DNA of 64,000 nucleotides from Thermococcus siculi (GCF_002214505.1 NZ_CP015103.1:1426001-1490000); one strand, 5' to 3'; positions 24,928-33,216 are shown, counted from the stretch's first letter. Notes: generated from the sequence alone by a model not told the origin. Translations and numbers: made by a program.

Positions 24928-25509
24928 TTAGAACGGAAGCTCGACCCCGAGTTTTTGGGCGTACTCATTGAGAAGCCCCCTGTTTAGGGATTCCTTAAAG
25001 AGTTCATAGAGGAAGTACGCGTCCTCAATGTCCTTATCACTCCCAAGATAGAGTTTGTACGCTATCTGGAGTTCTATTGGAGATACGTAAAGTCTCTTTT
25101 TGTTCAGTATGACGGGGAGCCTGCGCCTTAAGGCCTCTGCGTGGAAGTAATCCTTCGGAAACTTTATTTCCGCGTTGGGAATTATCTCCCCCCGTCTTGC
25201 CATCCTTATTCCCATCCTCTCGCGGAGCATCTCATAGAGGCCGTTGCACTCCTCCGGGTTCAGGAACTCAAAGCCCTTTTCAAGGGCCTTACGGCACATT
25301 TTCATGAACTGCTCCTTCGAGAGCTCCCCTATTATGAAGTCAACGTCCTCCGTACCCCTTGAGCGTCCTAGGAGGATCATAACGTACCCACTCACGATGA
25401 CGTAATCAGTGTATCCCTCAATCAGTTCAATAACATCCAGGACGAACCTGTCTAGGTCGCTCAGTTCCCTTGAAATCCGTATCTCCCCATTAGCTACCTC
25501 AATCCCCAT
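24928..25509 (-). CDS. AbiEii-like nucleotidyltransferase
   Basis: A 193-residue protein with the N-terminal nucleotidyltransferase pattern VIVSGYVMILLGRSRGTEDVDFII: a Gly-Tyr in place of the usual Gly-Gly, an Arg-x-Thr-x-Asp-x-Asp metal site, then Lys/Glu-rich helices. This pattern is found in AbiEii toxins and DUF6036-type antitoxin/NTase proteins. TATA-like GGATAAATAAAAGG lies at about 25535-25548. The local DNA is more A/T-rich than its neighbours, as for mobile defence genes. Cytoplasmic; the target of nucleotide transfer is unknown. Confidence 0.7.
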   Translation of the reverse strand: MGIEVANGEIRISRELSDLDRFVLDVIELIEGYTDYVIVSGYVMILLGRSRGTEDVDFIIGELSKEQFMKMCRKALEKGFEFLNPEECNGLYEMLRERMGIRMARRGEIIPNAEIKFPKDYFHAEALRRRLPVILNKKRLYVSPIELQIAYKLYLGSDKDIEDAYFLYELFKESLNRGLLNEYAQKLGVELPF

Positions 25510-25561
25510 GGTTCCCCCAGGGGAATCTTGGGTCTCCTTTTATTTATCCCTTTTGCATGGG

Positions 25562-25586
25562 AAAAAAGAGCGGGGGTTTTAAACCC
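25562..25586 (-). terminator. Hairpin and T-run after the M42 peptidase gene
   Basis: On the minus strand GGGG-TTTAAAA-CCCCC overlaps the peptidase stop codon and is followed within four bases by six T (complement of A-run 25562-25567). This resembles a bacterial intrinsic terminator, the second such structure in the window. Confidence 0.5.
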
Positions 25587-26598
25587 CAAACCTCTCCTCG
25601 ATGTAGGCTCTAATCAGCTCCTTCGTGGCGAGCATTCCCTTGACGTGCGTCCTCTCCATTCCGTGGCTCGCGTGGACTCCCTGGCCGGTGAGGGCAACCC
25701 GGAGGTCCCAGCCTGCCCTTAGAGCCGCCGAACCATCAGAGCCGTAGTATAGGAAGACGTCAACGACGTGTGGAATGTTCCTCTTCTCGGCGATCTCGAT
25801 GAGTTTGGTCGTCATCTCGTAGTCGTAGGGCCCAGTGGAGTCCTTGGCCGCTATGGAAACGGCCGTCTCCTTTCCAGCAGTTCCCTCACCGACGACGCCC
25901 ATGTCAACGACGAGAAGCTCCTTAATACTGGGAGGATAGCCCGCCGAACCGCCGTGGCCGACCTCCTCGTAGGGGGAGAAGAAGAACGCCACGGGAAGCT
26001 TTTCGAGGGCCTCACTTCCGAGGTCGAGCATGAGGTCGATGAGCACCGCGACGCTCGCCTTGTCATCGAGGAAGTGGGCCTTGACGAAGCCGTTGACGTA
26101 TTCAAACTTCGGGTCGAAGGCTATGAAATCGCCGGGCCTTATTCCGAGCTTCTCGGTGTCTTCCTTCTTCTCGACCTCCGCATCGAGCCTTATGTACATG
26201 TTCTCCTCCTTGCGCTCTTTCTTTCCGGCCTCCTTGTTGACGTGAACGCTAGGGTTCCTGAGGAGGAGCGTTCCCCTGAACTTCTTCCCGGAGCGGGTTA
26301 TTATGGTGCAGTACTCCCCCTCGAAGGTCGGGAGGAGCAGGCCGCCGATTCTGGTGAATGTGAGATGCCCGTCCGGAAGGATGCCCCTCACCATCGCCCC
26401 GAGGGTGTCAACGTGGGCCGCTACAACCAGCTCAGGCTCCGGGTGGTTGCCCGCTATAAGGGCACCTTTGTTGGTGTAGTAGGTCTTAATTCCAGCCTCG
26501 TTGAGAACCTTCGCTATGTGCTCCATAACTTCCCTCGTGTAGCCTGTAGGGGAGGGAATCTCCAGAATCTCCTTCAGAATCTCCACGACGCGCTCCAT
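25579..26598 (-). CDS. M42 (TET-type) aminopeptidase
   Basis: A 339-residue di-metal aminopeptidase of the M42 family, which in Pyrococcus/Thermococcus forms 12-subunit tetrahedral TET particles that trim peptides from the proteasome. Metal ligands are visible: His/Asp in AAHVDTLG, Asp in LDDKAS, catalytic Glu-Glu in YEEVGHGG, Asp in VVDMGV and His in ASHGMERTH. The start at 26598 (MERVVEIL) is four bases after GGTGAT; the ATA-preceded start nine bases earlier is less likely. Which TET type it is cannot be told by eye. Confidence 0.9.
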   Translation of the reverse strand: MERVVEILKEILEIPSPTGYTREVMEHIAKVLNEAGIKTYYTNKGALIAGNHPEPELVVAAHVDTLGAMVRGILPDGHLTFTRIGGLLLPTFEGEYCTIITRSGKKFRGTLLLRNPSVHVNKEAGKKERKEENMYIRLDAEVEKKEDTEKLGIRPGDFIAFDPKFEYVNGFVKAHFLDDKASVAVLIDLMLDLGSEALEKLPVAFFFSPYEEVGHGGSAGYPPSIKELLVVDMGVVGEGTAGKETAVSIAAKDSTGPYDYEMTTKLIEIAEKRNIPHVVDVFLYYGSDGSAALRAGWDLRVALTGQGVHASHGMERTHVKGMLATKELIRAYIEERFGV

Positions 26599-26645
26599 GG
26601 TTATCACCGTTAAGAAATCGCTCGAAGGGTTGAAAAGGGCATCGG

Positions 26646-27524
26646 TCAGAAGCCGAGGGCCTTGATGCCCATGAAGAAGACGAGAGTGATGAGCGTCAGA
26701 ACCACCGTAACCCCTATCCCCTCCTCGGCCTTCAGCCTGTAGTGGGCCAGGAGAACATTGGCCATTATGGCTGGAGGCATGCTTGCCTCGACCAGGACGG
26801 CGTAATACGTATCTCCCGCACCCCTCAGGGTGAGGAGGACGAAGAGGAAGGGAATGACCACCCTGAAGAGGCCGACCTCAAGGAGGTGTCTCGCCCTGAA
26901 TTCCCGGAGGTCTATTATCGAGCCGAAGTAGATGAGCAGGAGGGGTATGCTCCACCAGCCTATCGATTTCGCCGGATCGAGGAGCCACGATGGAAGGTGG
27001 ATTCCCGCGAGAACTATGGCCAGGGCAATCAGGTTCGCCGCGGTTGGAGGGAATTTCAGGGCCTTCACGAGGCTATTCTTCACCGATGCTCTCCCGCTCG
27101 AGTAGTGGGCCGCTATGAACGTCGCGAGCGGGAGGACTATGAGGCTGTTGGTGGTAGAGTAGAGTATCGCGGGCGTTATGTCGTCGAGAAAGAGGCTCGC
27201 TATCGGGAAGCCCATCGCGGCGGTGTTGGGGTAGGTGGAGAGTATCATCAGAGCACCGGCCCAATTTTCATCCTTAACAAAGCGCCGTGCATAGAGGTAA
27301 GACAGGCCGAGGCTGAGGGCTATGATCAGGATGACGTAGATGAAGATGACCTTTATACTGAGGAGGTACTCCAGGTTTTTGCTCGCAACGTTGCCGAAGA
27401 CGAAGAGAGTAAGGAGGATGCGGGTTGAGAAGAGGTTCAACCACTGGAATGGCCTCTTATCTTTGATAGCGTACTTTAGAATGTATCCAAGGGCGATGAG
27501 GGCAAGCATCCCGTAGATGTCCAT
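26646..27524 (-). CDS. AEC-family (auxin efflux carrier-like) transporter
   Basis: A 292-residue membrane protein of about ten segments. The family signature YPNTAAMGFPI is near residue 110, and ASMPPAIMANVLLAHY near 250 is the matching second-half element. AEC carriers export organic acids such as malate; the substrate here is unknown. No SD precedes ATG 27524, while TTAAAAC sits about 25 nt upstream, so the mRNA is probably leaderless. It diverges from the ArsR operon. Confidence 0.85.
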   Translation of the reverse strand: MDIYGMLALIALGYILKYAIKDKRPFQWLNLFSTRILLTLFVFGNVASKNLEYLLSIKVIFIYVILIIALSLGLSYLYARRFVKDENWAGALMILSTYPNTAAMGFPIASLFLDDITPAILYSTTNSLIVLPLATFIAAHYSSGRASVKNSLVKALKFPPTAANLIALAIVLAGIHLPSWLLDPAKSIGWWSIPLLLIYFGSIIDLREFRARHLLEVGLFRVVIPFLFVLLTLRGAGDTYYAVLVEASMPPAIMANVLLAHYRLKAEEGIGVTVVLTLITLVFFMGIKALGF

Positions 27525-27577
27525 GGGTGAGACTCGTGTCTGAGTGTTAAAACGTTTTTGGCAAGGGAACCGATAAA

Positions 27578-27588
27578 CTTATATATAC
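27578..27588 (+). promoter_or_regulatory. TATA promoter of the ArsR operon
   Basis: CTTATATATAC is a near-perfect TATA element. The expected transcript start is near 27610, inside the first operator copy. Confidence 0.7.
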
Positions 27589-27605
27589 CTACTGCCCCAG
27601 TTTAG

Positions 27606-27634
27606 TACAGAAAAGTGTACTACAGAAATCTGTA
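27606..27634 (+). promoter_or_regulatory. Tandem operators of the ArsR-type regulator
   Basis: Two 14-bp near-identical sites, TACAGAAAAGTGTA (27606-27619) and TACAGAAATCTGTA (27621-27634), start 15 bp apart. The second is a perfect inverted repeat (TACAGA-AA-TCTGTA) and the first keeps TACA/TGTA ends. They cover the predicted transcript start between the TATA box and the ribosome site GGTGGT of the regulator gene. That position fits autorepression. Confidence 0.75.
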
Positions 27635-27646
27635 CCTGGTGGTACC

Positions 27647-28060
27647 ATGGAGAACGACCTGAAGGTTCAGCTCGAGGAGCTGAAAAAGAGGCTGGAGGTG
27701 CTGGAGGAGAACATCGACCCCGTGGACGAGGTCATGCTCTCCATAAAGGCCCGTCTCAGGAGGAAGCTTGAGGGCGGCCAGCTGCCGGAACTCGACGAGG
27801 AGAAGGCCGCGAAGACCCTCAAGGCCCTCGCCAATCCAGACAGGATAAGGATTCTGAAGATGCTCTCCGAGAGGCCAATGGGCTTCAAGGAGATAAAGGA
27901 AGCCCTGGGTGTTGAGAGTCCGACGGTTTCCCACCACCTGAAGCTCCTCGTGAAGACCGGAATGGTGAGGAAGGGAGACGGATACGGAATTTCGCCCAAC
28001 GGACGTTTGTTTTTGCGTTTGCTCGAGATAATCACTGCCCTTGAGGAGGTGGAAGAATGA
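27647..28060 (+). CDS. ArsR-family HTH transcriptional regulator
   Basis: A 137-residue DNA-binding protein. Residues 1-35 are a heptad-rich coiled coil (LEELKKRLEVLEENI), probably for dimerisation. The winged helix spans ~60-130, with ALANPDRIRILKML and the recognition helix VESPTVSHHLKLLVKTGMV. No Cys metal site is seen, so the signal is not obviously a metal. It is the first gene of an operon with a membrane protein, a 45-residue ORF and a DUF4097 protein. It overlaps the next gene by ATGA, and tandem operators precede it. Confidence 0.87.
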   Translation: MENDLKVQLEELKKRLEVLEENIDPVDEVMLSIKARLRRKLEGGQLPELDEEKAAKTLKALANPDRIRILKMLSERPMGFKEIKEALGVESPTVSHHLKLLVKTGMVRKGDGYGISPNGRLFLRLLEIITALEEVEE

Positions 28061-29355
28061 GTTTTGGTTGGAAGTACGGGGCCACGAGGCACGAGGGCCC
28101 TAGGTTCAGACTTGCGGAGTACCTGAAGGCGGTCACGGCAATACTGCTCATAGTCTGGCTTTTCAAAGGGCCGCTCCGGCTTGAGACATACAACGACCAG
28201 ATCGTCTACGCGATAATAGTCCTGCTCTTCGCCTTTGAACTGCTGGCGGTCGGAAAATGGTTCGGTGTAACGATAAGCGGGATAGTGTTCGCCCTCGCTA
28301 AGGGGTTCTTCTGGACGAGTGTCTTCCTGTTCTTCGGCCAGTGGCTGGGCATGAGCGAGAGTCTCCACGCCTACGACGGGACGGCCTTCGCCTACGCGGT
28401 TGTGCTGGCCATAGCGGGAATGCTTCTTGCAAAGTTCGACGAGAAAAGACTCGACCTGAAGGTGGAGAAGAAGGCCTACGAGTTCAACGGGGCGGACTTC
28501 GGTGATATCAAGCTTGAGGGGACCGGCAAGGCCTATCCGGTGAAGTTCGGGAGGAAGAAGGTCGGCTGGGTTCTAGATGGCGAGGTGGCCGTTGAAGTGG
28601 ACACCCCCCTCGGAAAGGTGAGTAAAAAACTCCTCAGCCCGGTAATCGTGTGGACAGAGGAGAAGCTCGGCGGAAAGAAGGTCTCGCCAGACGCCGCCTT
28701 CGTTGCCCGCGTGAACGGGCTTGTGAACCCCGAGAGACTCTACCGGAAGGACAAGGACAGCGTCGTTGACCTCGGTTTCATCAAGGTCTATGAGGGGGAA
28801 GGCTTTGAGTACGTCAAGTTGCCCTTCATAGAGGTCATAGAGACACCCAGTGGAGAGGAAGTCAGGATAGGCCCTATGCGCTTTAGGGATGGAAACCCTG
28901 AGATGCCGCCCGGCGACATGCTCACCATAAGGGAGCTCCGCAACGGCTTCCAGCTTACAAGGATCGGGGACAGGCTGACTATCAAGACGGAGGAATACAC
29001 GGTGGAGACCGACGGAAAGAGAGTAACCTACAGGAGCGGGAACGAGAGCCTGAGCCTCGGCGAGACTGTGTCCCTCCGCTCCGGCGACGTTTCCGTGAGT
29101 GTGGGAAGGGACAGGGCAAGGATAAAGATAGAGGACGTAGTCATCTCTGCCCGGGACGGCACGGTCAGAATACGCGCCGGCGGGAAGACATACTCCATCG
29201 AGAACGCTGAGGCCTGCAGACTCGTACTCGACAAGGCGAAGAGAATAGTCGAAGAGCAGAGTGCTGAACTGATAGAGGGACTGGGCATAGACAGGGCGCT
29301 GTTGAACAGGCGTGTCAAGGAACTCCTCGACGAGCTGATGGGCTACATCGGGTGA
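28057..29355 (+). CDS. Membrane protein with C-terminal beta-rich domain, function unknown
   Basis: A 432-residue protein. Four membrane segments occupy residues ~20-125 (AVTAILLIVWLF, VYAIIVLLFAFELLAV, a third, and AFAYAVVLAIAGMLLA). A ~300-residue soluble beta-rich part follows, with regular short strands (e.g. FGDIKLEGTGKAYPVKFG; VVISARDGTVRIRAGG), then a C-terminal helical tail. The family is not recognised. Translation is coupled to the ArsR gene. The strand pattern resembles the repeat architecture of the DUF4097 protein encoded two genes later, suggesting a shared surface or membrane-sensing function (inference). Confidence 0.7.
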   Translation: MSFGWKYGATRHEGPRFRLAEYLKAVTAILLIVWLFKGPLRLETYNDQIVYAIIVLLFAFELLAVGKWFGVTISGIVFALAKGFFWTSVFLFFGQWLGMSESLHAYDGTAFAYAVVLAIAGMLLAKFDEKRLDLKVEKKAYEFNGADFGDIKLEGTGKAYPVKFGRKKVGWVLDGEVAVEVDTPLGKVSKKLLSPVIVWTEEKLGGKKVSPDAAFVARVNGLVNPERLYRKDKDSVVDLGFIKVYEGEGFEYVKLPFIEVIETPSGEEVRIGPMRFRDGNPEMPPGDMLTIRELRNGFQLTRIGDRLTIKTEEYTVETDGKRVTYRSGNESLSLGETVSLRSGDVSVSVGRDRARIKIEDVVISARDGTVRIRAGGKTYSIENAEACRLVLDKAKRIVEEQSAELIEGLGIDRALLNRRVKELLDELMGYIG

Positions 29356-29360
29356 GGGGC

Positions 29361-29498
29361 ATGGAGACGACAACCCTGGTGAGTGACTGTGCCGAAATCC
29401 CCACCGGAAATGAGGAGAACGGGGAGCACCGCGAAACGAAGGGCCATGAAAGGCCCCTTTTCGATTTTGATATCGTTTCCCTGGAGGGTCTGGTATGA
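29361..29498 (+). CDS. 45-residue ORF coupled to the DUF4097 gene
   Basis: ATG 29361 follows GGTGAGGGG one base upstream, and the frame ends at TGA 29496-29498, overlapping the next start (ATG 29495). The peptide begins METTTLVSDCAEIPTG and ends FDFDIVSLEGLV; it is acidic with one Cys and no membrane segment. Good ribosome site and ATGA coupling on its downstream side argue for real translation, as a small partner or a leader peptide controlling DUF4097 expression. No family recognised. Confidence 0.55.
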   Translation: METTTLVSDCAEIPTGNEENGEHRETKGHERPLFDFDIVSLEGLV

Positions 29499-30148
29499 TG
29501 TATGAAAACGTGAAGGAAGTTGAGATAAAGGCCGTGAACGGCAGGGTTGAGATTGAAGGCTGGGAGAATGACTACGTGGAGGTTGACTACGTCATTCACG
29601 GCGAGGTGGACGTTAAGGTCGAGCAGAACGGGAGCAAGCTCATCATAAAGGAGGAGCCGAAGAAGAGGTTCCTCAACCTAATAGGGAAAGAAGGATGGGC
29701 TGAGATTACCGTAAAGGTGCCGAAGAACGTCGTCGTCAATGCCAAGAACGTCAACGGCGAGCTCCGCGCAAGGGGAGTTCTCTTCGGGGAAGCCACCACT
29801 GTGAACGGGGAGATGATCCTGAAGGAGTGCCAGGTGGGGGAGCTGAGCACCGTGAACGGGGAGATAGAGGCCCACCTGACCGTTGCCGGTCCGCTAAGAG
29901 CATCCACCGTAAACGGGGATCTGGATATAACGATTGAGGAACTCGAAGATGACGTTGAGGTGAGCTGCGTAAACGGGGACATAACGCTCCGCCTCACCGA
30001 CTTCTGCGATGCGAGGATTGTGGCAAAGAGGACCCACGGAGACATTGAACTGGTCGGTATAGACCCCGAGAACCCCGTGATCGGCACCGGCGAGTATGAA
30101 GTGAGGGTTTCAACGGTCAACGGCGACGTGAGGGTGGAGCTGGTTTAG
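29495..30148 (+). CDS. DUF4097 ('toastrack') beta-helix protein
   Basis: A 217-residue protein with repeated xVNGxx rungs (KAVNGRVEI, NVNGELRA, TVNGEMIL, TVNGEIEAH, TVNGDLDI, CVNGDITL, STVNGDVRV), the DUF4097 right-handed beta-solenoid. In bacteria such domains accompany LiaF/PspC-like envelope-stress proteins and are thought to sense membrane or surface state. No signal peptide is present, so it may act inside the cell or on the cytoplasmic membrane face. It is the last gene of the ArsR-regulated operon. Confidence 0.85.
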   Translation: MMYENVKEVEIKAVNGRVEIEGWENDYVEVDYVIHGEVDVKVEQNGSKLIIKEEPKKRFLNLIGKEGWAEITVKVPKNVVVNAKNVNGELRARGVLFGEATTVNGEMILKECQVGELSTVNGEIEAHLTVAGPLRASTVNGDLDITIEELEDDVEVSCVNGDITLRLTDFCDARIVAKRTHGDIELVGIDPENPVIGTGEYEVRVSTVNGDVRVELV

Positions 30149-30164
30149 ATTTTTCTTTAATTCC

Positions 30165-30186
30165 TGAATTCATCAATTACGTAATT
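30165..30186 (+). promoter_or_regulatory. Palindromic sites before the first MFS gene
   Basis: TGAATTCA (30165-30172) and the perfect 12-bp palindrome AATTACGTAATT (30175-30186) lie just downstream of a TATA-like CTTTAATT (about 30154-30161) and before the MFS start. Their position suits a repressor binding at the transcript start. Confidence 0.5.
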
Positions 30187-30213
30187 ACGCTGGATATGCG
30201 GGGGTTAGTGGAC

Positions 30214-31458
30214 ATGCTCAACGATCTAAGGGCACTGGGACGGAACTACTGGCTCTACACTGTGGGAAGATGGATATCCCAGGCCGGCTGGGTGGTTCAG
30301 GACGTTGCGGTTCCCCTCTACGTTCTGGACAAAACCGGAAGCGGGGCGATGATGAGCCTCTTCGTGATGGCCGAACTGATACCGAGGCTCGTACTCAACC
30401 CGATTGCCGGTGTCATAGGCGACCGCTATGACCGGAAGAAGCTCATGTACGGCCTGGATCTGGCCAGAGGCGCTCTGCTCTTCGCTGTAATAGGGTTCAA
30501 CCTGCTCGATCTGAGGAGCCTGCTGGTCGTCCAGATAGCCATGAGCGTCATGGGCACCTTCTTCTCGGCAGGGATAAGCGGCATGTTCCCCGACCTCGTT
30601 GAGAAGGAGCAGCTTGCCCGGGCCAACTCGGTGCTCCAGATGGGCGGACAGATCCTGAGGATAGCCGGCCCCGTACTCGGTGGCCTCATCTACGCCCTGG
30701 GAGGGATTTCGCTGGCAATACTCATAAACGCGGCCAGCTTCCTCGGTTCCGGGTTGTTCGAGGTCTTAATCGAGTATGAGTGGGAGACGCGGGGGCTGTC
30801 GAGCGTCCGAGAGGTCTGGAAGGACATGCTCGAGGGCTTCCGCTTCATAAAGGGATCGCGCGCAGTGACCCTCATCATAAGCTACGCGATAATACTCAAC
30901 ACACTCCTCAACCCGATCTTCGTGGTGCTCATACCCTACATGGCGCGCGTTGTGATGGGCTTTTCAGCGGTTCAGTTCGGCGGTATCGAGGCGGCCTTTA
31001 CCGTCGGTGCCCTCGCTGGGAACCTCCTCATAGCGGGAAAACTCGGGGAGCGCTCCGAGGGACTGGTATTCAAGGCGATATTCGCCCAGCTCATCCTCAT
31101 GCTATCACTTGCCTTCGTCCCAGGTCTCGGAAGTCTGGCTTATCCTATCTTCCTGGGTCTTCTCGGGGCCATCGGATTTTCCAACGTCCTCGTCAACGTG
31201 CCCCTCTTCACGAAGCTTCAGAAGGCCGTGCCTGGGGAAGTGCGCTCAAGGGTCTTCGCGGCCTTTGAGACCGCGGTAATGGCGACGACTCCCATTGGAA
31301 TGGCGGTGGCCGGACCGCTCCTCGACGTGATCGGGATAGTACCCCTGATAGTGGGCGCGGTGCTCCCGAGCATTGCCGTGACCCTCTACTACCTCCGCTT
31401 CAAGGAAACGATTTTAAACATAGGATTTGAAAAAACTCCCGGCGAGGTGGGAGCTTGA
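30214..31458 (+). CDS. MFS efflux transporter 1
   Basis: A 414-residue major facilitator of twelve segments, of the macrolide/enterobactin-exporter (MefA/EntS) type. The signature GDRYDRKKLM lies between segments 2 and 3, and the start LGRNYWLYTVGRWISQAGW is typical. ATG 30214 is preferred (GGGGG upstream); ATG 30196 is in frame. The protein is a close paralogue of the next, with TTGA coupling between them, so they could act as a pair. Confidence 0.85.
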   Translation: MLNDLRALGRNYWLYTVGRWISQAGWVVQDVAVPLYVLDKTGSGAMMSLFVMAELIPRLVLNPIAGVIGDRYDRKKLMYGLDLARGALLFAVIGFNLLDLRSLLVVQIAMSVMGTFFSAGISGMFPDLVEKEQLARANSVLQMGGQILRIAGPVLGGLIYALGGISLAILINAASFLGSGLFEVLIEYEWETRGLSSVREVWKDMLEGFRFIKGSRAVTLIISYAIILNTLLNPIFVVLIPYMARVVMGFSAVQFGGIEAAFTVGALAGNLLIAGKLGERSEGLVFKAIFAQLILMLSLAFVPGLGSLAYPIFLGLLGAIGFSNVLVNVPLFTKLQKAVPGEVRSRVFAAFETAVMATTPIGMAVAGPLLDVIGIVPLIVGAVLPSIAVTLYYLRFKETILNIGFEKTPGEVGA

Positions 31459-32708
31459 GCCTGAACAGGAACTTCTGGCTCTTTGCGGTCGGACGTTTCA
31501 TAAGTCAGCTGGGATGGGCGGTTCAGGAGGTTGCACTGCCACTGTACGTCCTGGATCAGACCCACAGCGGTTCGATGATGACCCTCTTCGTCCTGGCGGA
31601 CATAATCCCCTCCCTCATAATCATGCCCTTTGCAGGGGTCGTGGGGGACAGGTACAACAGGAAGAGGCTGATGGTCTGGTTCGATATTCTCAGGGGTGTC
31701 CTGCTCTTCGGCGTGATCGCCTTCAACTTCCTCGGAATCTACCAGTTGCTCGCGGTTCAGGTCGTCATGGCCGTTATGGGGACGTTCTTCGGCGCGGCCA
31801 CGAGCGCAATGTTCCCCGACCTCGTTGAGCCGGAGGAGCTGGAGAAGGCAAACTCCACCGTTAGCTCTTTCTCGATAATAGCCCGCCTGATAGGTCCCGC
31901 CCTTGGAGGAGTTATCTACGCCTTCGGCGGGATAAGGATGGCGATCCTAATAAACGCGGTGAGCTTTTTCGGCTCGGGTCTGTTTGAGGCCCTCATACGG
32001 TACGAGTGGAAAACGCGCCAGATCGAGAGTGCCGGAGAGGTTATCCGGGATCTACGGGAAGGACTCGCGTTCCTCCGCTCGAGTCATTACCTGATGGTAC
32101 TCATGGGGTTTGCCCTGTTTATGAACGCCGTTGGGGCACCCTTCGGCTCGGTCATAATGCCCTACGCATTCAGGGAGGTTCTGAAGTTCAGCAGCCAGCA
32201 GTTCGGTCTGCTGGAGAGCTTCTTCATGGGTGGCATGCTCCTCGGGAACCTTCTCATAGCGATGAAGCTCGGAAGAAAGGCAGGGAGCTACTTCTTCAAA
32301 GCCCTGGCCGCCAGCGGGGCCATGATCCTGGCGTTTGTGTGGGTCATCTCACCCTGGGCGGAGATCTCAAAGGAGACCGCATTCCTAACCCTCGCCGGCG
32401 TTGGGCTGCTCTGGGGCGTCAGCAATGCTGTGGTAAACATCCCGCTACAGGCCAAAATTCAGCGCGCCATACCCACGGAGTTGAGGAGCAGGGTCTTCGC
32501 GGCACTGGCTCTGCTCGTCAACATATCAACGCCCCTGGGCCTAGTCGTGGTTGGTCCACTCCTGGATCGCTACGCCGCCTGGTCGGTCTCCCTCTCAATA
32601 TGGCTCATCCAGGGTGCGGTGATTATCTATTACTACGTTAGACATAGGGAGGTTCTCCTGAAAGAGCAAAGGTATGGAGAAGACGGGAACGAAGCTGAAG
32701 TCACTTAA
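31455..32708 (+). CDS. MFS efflux transporter 2, TTG start
   Basis: A 417-residue MFS pump, a clear paralogue of the upstream gene (NRNFWLFAVGRFISQLGW, GDRYNRKRLM). The only suitable start is TTG 31455, overlapping the previous TGA stop (TTGA) with AGGTGG five bases before; the first ATG in frame is far inside the first domain. A tandem duplication producing a two-subunit efflux unit is likely. Its last 8 bp overlap the convergent cobalamin gene. Confidence 0.83.
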   Translation: MSLNRNFWLFAVGRFISQLGWAVQEVALPLYVLDQTHSGSMMTLFVLADIIPSLIIMPFAGVVGDRYNRKRLMVWFDILRGVLLFGVIAFNFLGIYQLLAVQVVMAVMGTFFGAATSAMFPDLVEPEELEKANSTVSSFSIIARLIGPALGGVIYAFGGIRMAILINAVSFFGSGLFEALIRYEWKTRQIESAGEVIRDLREGLAFLRSSHYLMVLMGFALFMNAVGAPFGSVIMPYAFREVLKFSSQQFGLLESFFMGGMLLGNLLIAMKLGRKAGSYFFKALAASGAMILAFVWVISPWAEISKETAFLTLAGVGLLWGVSNAVVNIPLQAKIQRAIPTELRSRVFAALALLVNISTPLGLVVVGPLLDRYAAWSVSLSIWLIQGAVIIYYYVRHREVLLKEQRYGEDGNEAEVT

Positions 32709-33216
32709 CCTCCCTCAGCTTCCCCTCCCTCTTCTCTATCGCCCTCGCCATTATGAAGAGCAGGTCGCTCAGCCTGTTGAGGTAGACGAGCGCGTTCTGG
32801 CCGAAGCCGTAGTCGAGGACGAGCTTAGCGACCCTTCTCTCAGTCCTCCTGGCTATAGCCCTGCACACGTCGAGCTTGGCACTGCCGACGGTTGAACCCG
32901 GCAGGACAAAGGCCCTGAGCTGGACCTCCTCTTCGTACTCATGAATGAGGTCTTCGAGCCACTTCATGTCTTCCTCCCCGACCTTTGAGTACTTACCCTT
33001 GCTCGCCAGCTCGGCCATGAGGTCGTAGAGCTGAACCTGAATCCTCTCCAGAATCTCGACCATCTCCTCGGGGACGTAGTGCTTGGCCTCGCCGATGAAG
33101 CTGTCCAGCTCGTCTATAGTGCCGTTAGCTTCCATAATGGGCGAGAACTTCGCCACACGGTCGCCCGTGAAGAGGCCGGTTAAACCCTTATCGCCGGTTT
33201 TCGTGGTTATGGACAT
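32701..33216 (-). CDS. ATP:cob(I)alamin adenosyltransferase, PduO type
   Basis: A 171-residue enzyme that transfers adenosyl from ATP to cob(I)alamin to give adenosylcobalamin. It has the N-terminal ITTKTGDKGLTGLFTG (ATP loop) and ANGTIDELDSFIG, then ARRTERRVA and a helical bundle (LVYLNRLSDLLFIMAR) characteristic of PduO-type proteins. The start at 33216 is behind GGTGGT; upstream in-frame ATGs are less likely. It is monocistronic. Confidence 0.92.
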   Translation of the reverse strand: MSITTKTGDKGLTGLFTGDRVAKFSPIMEANGTIDELDSFIGEAKHYVPEEMVEILERIQVQLYDLMAELASKGKYSKVGEEDMKWLEDLIHEYEEEVQLRAFVLPGSTVGSAKLDVCRAIARRTERRVAKLVLDYGFGQNALVYLNRLSDLLFIMARAIEKREGKLREVK

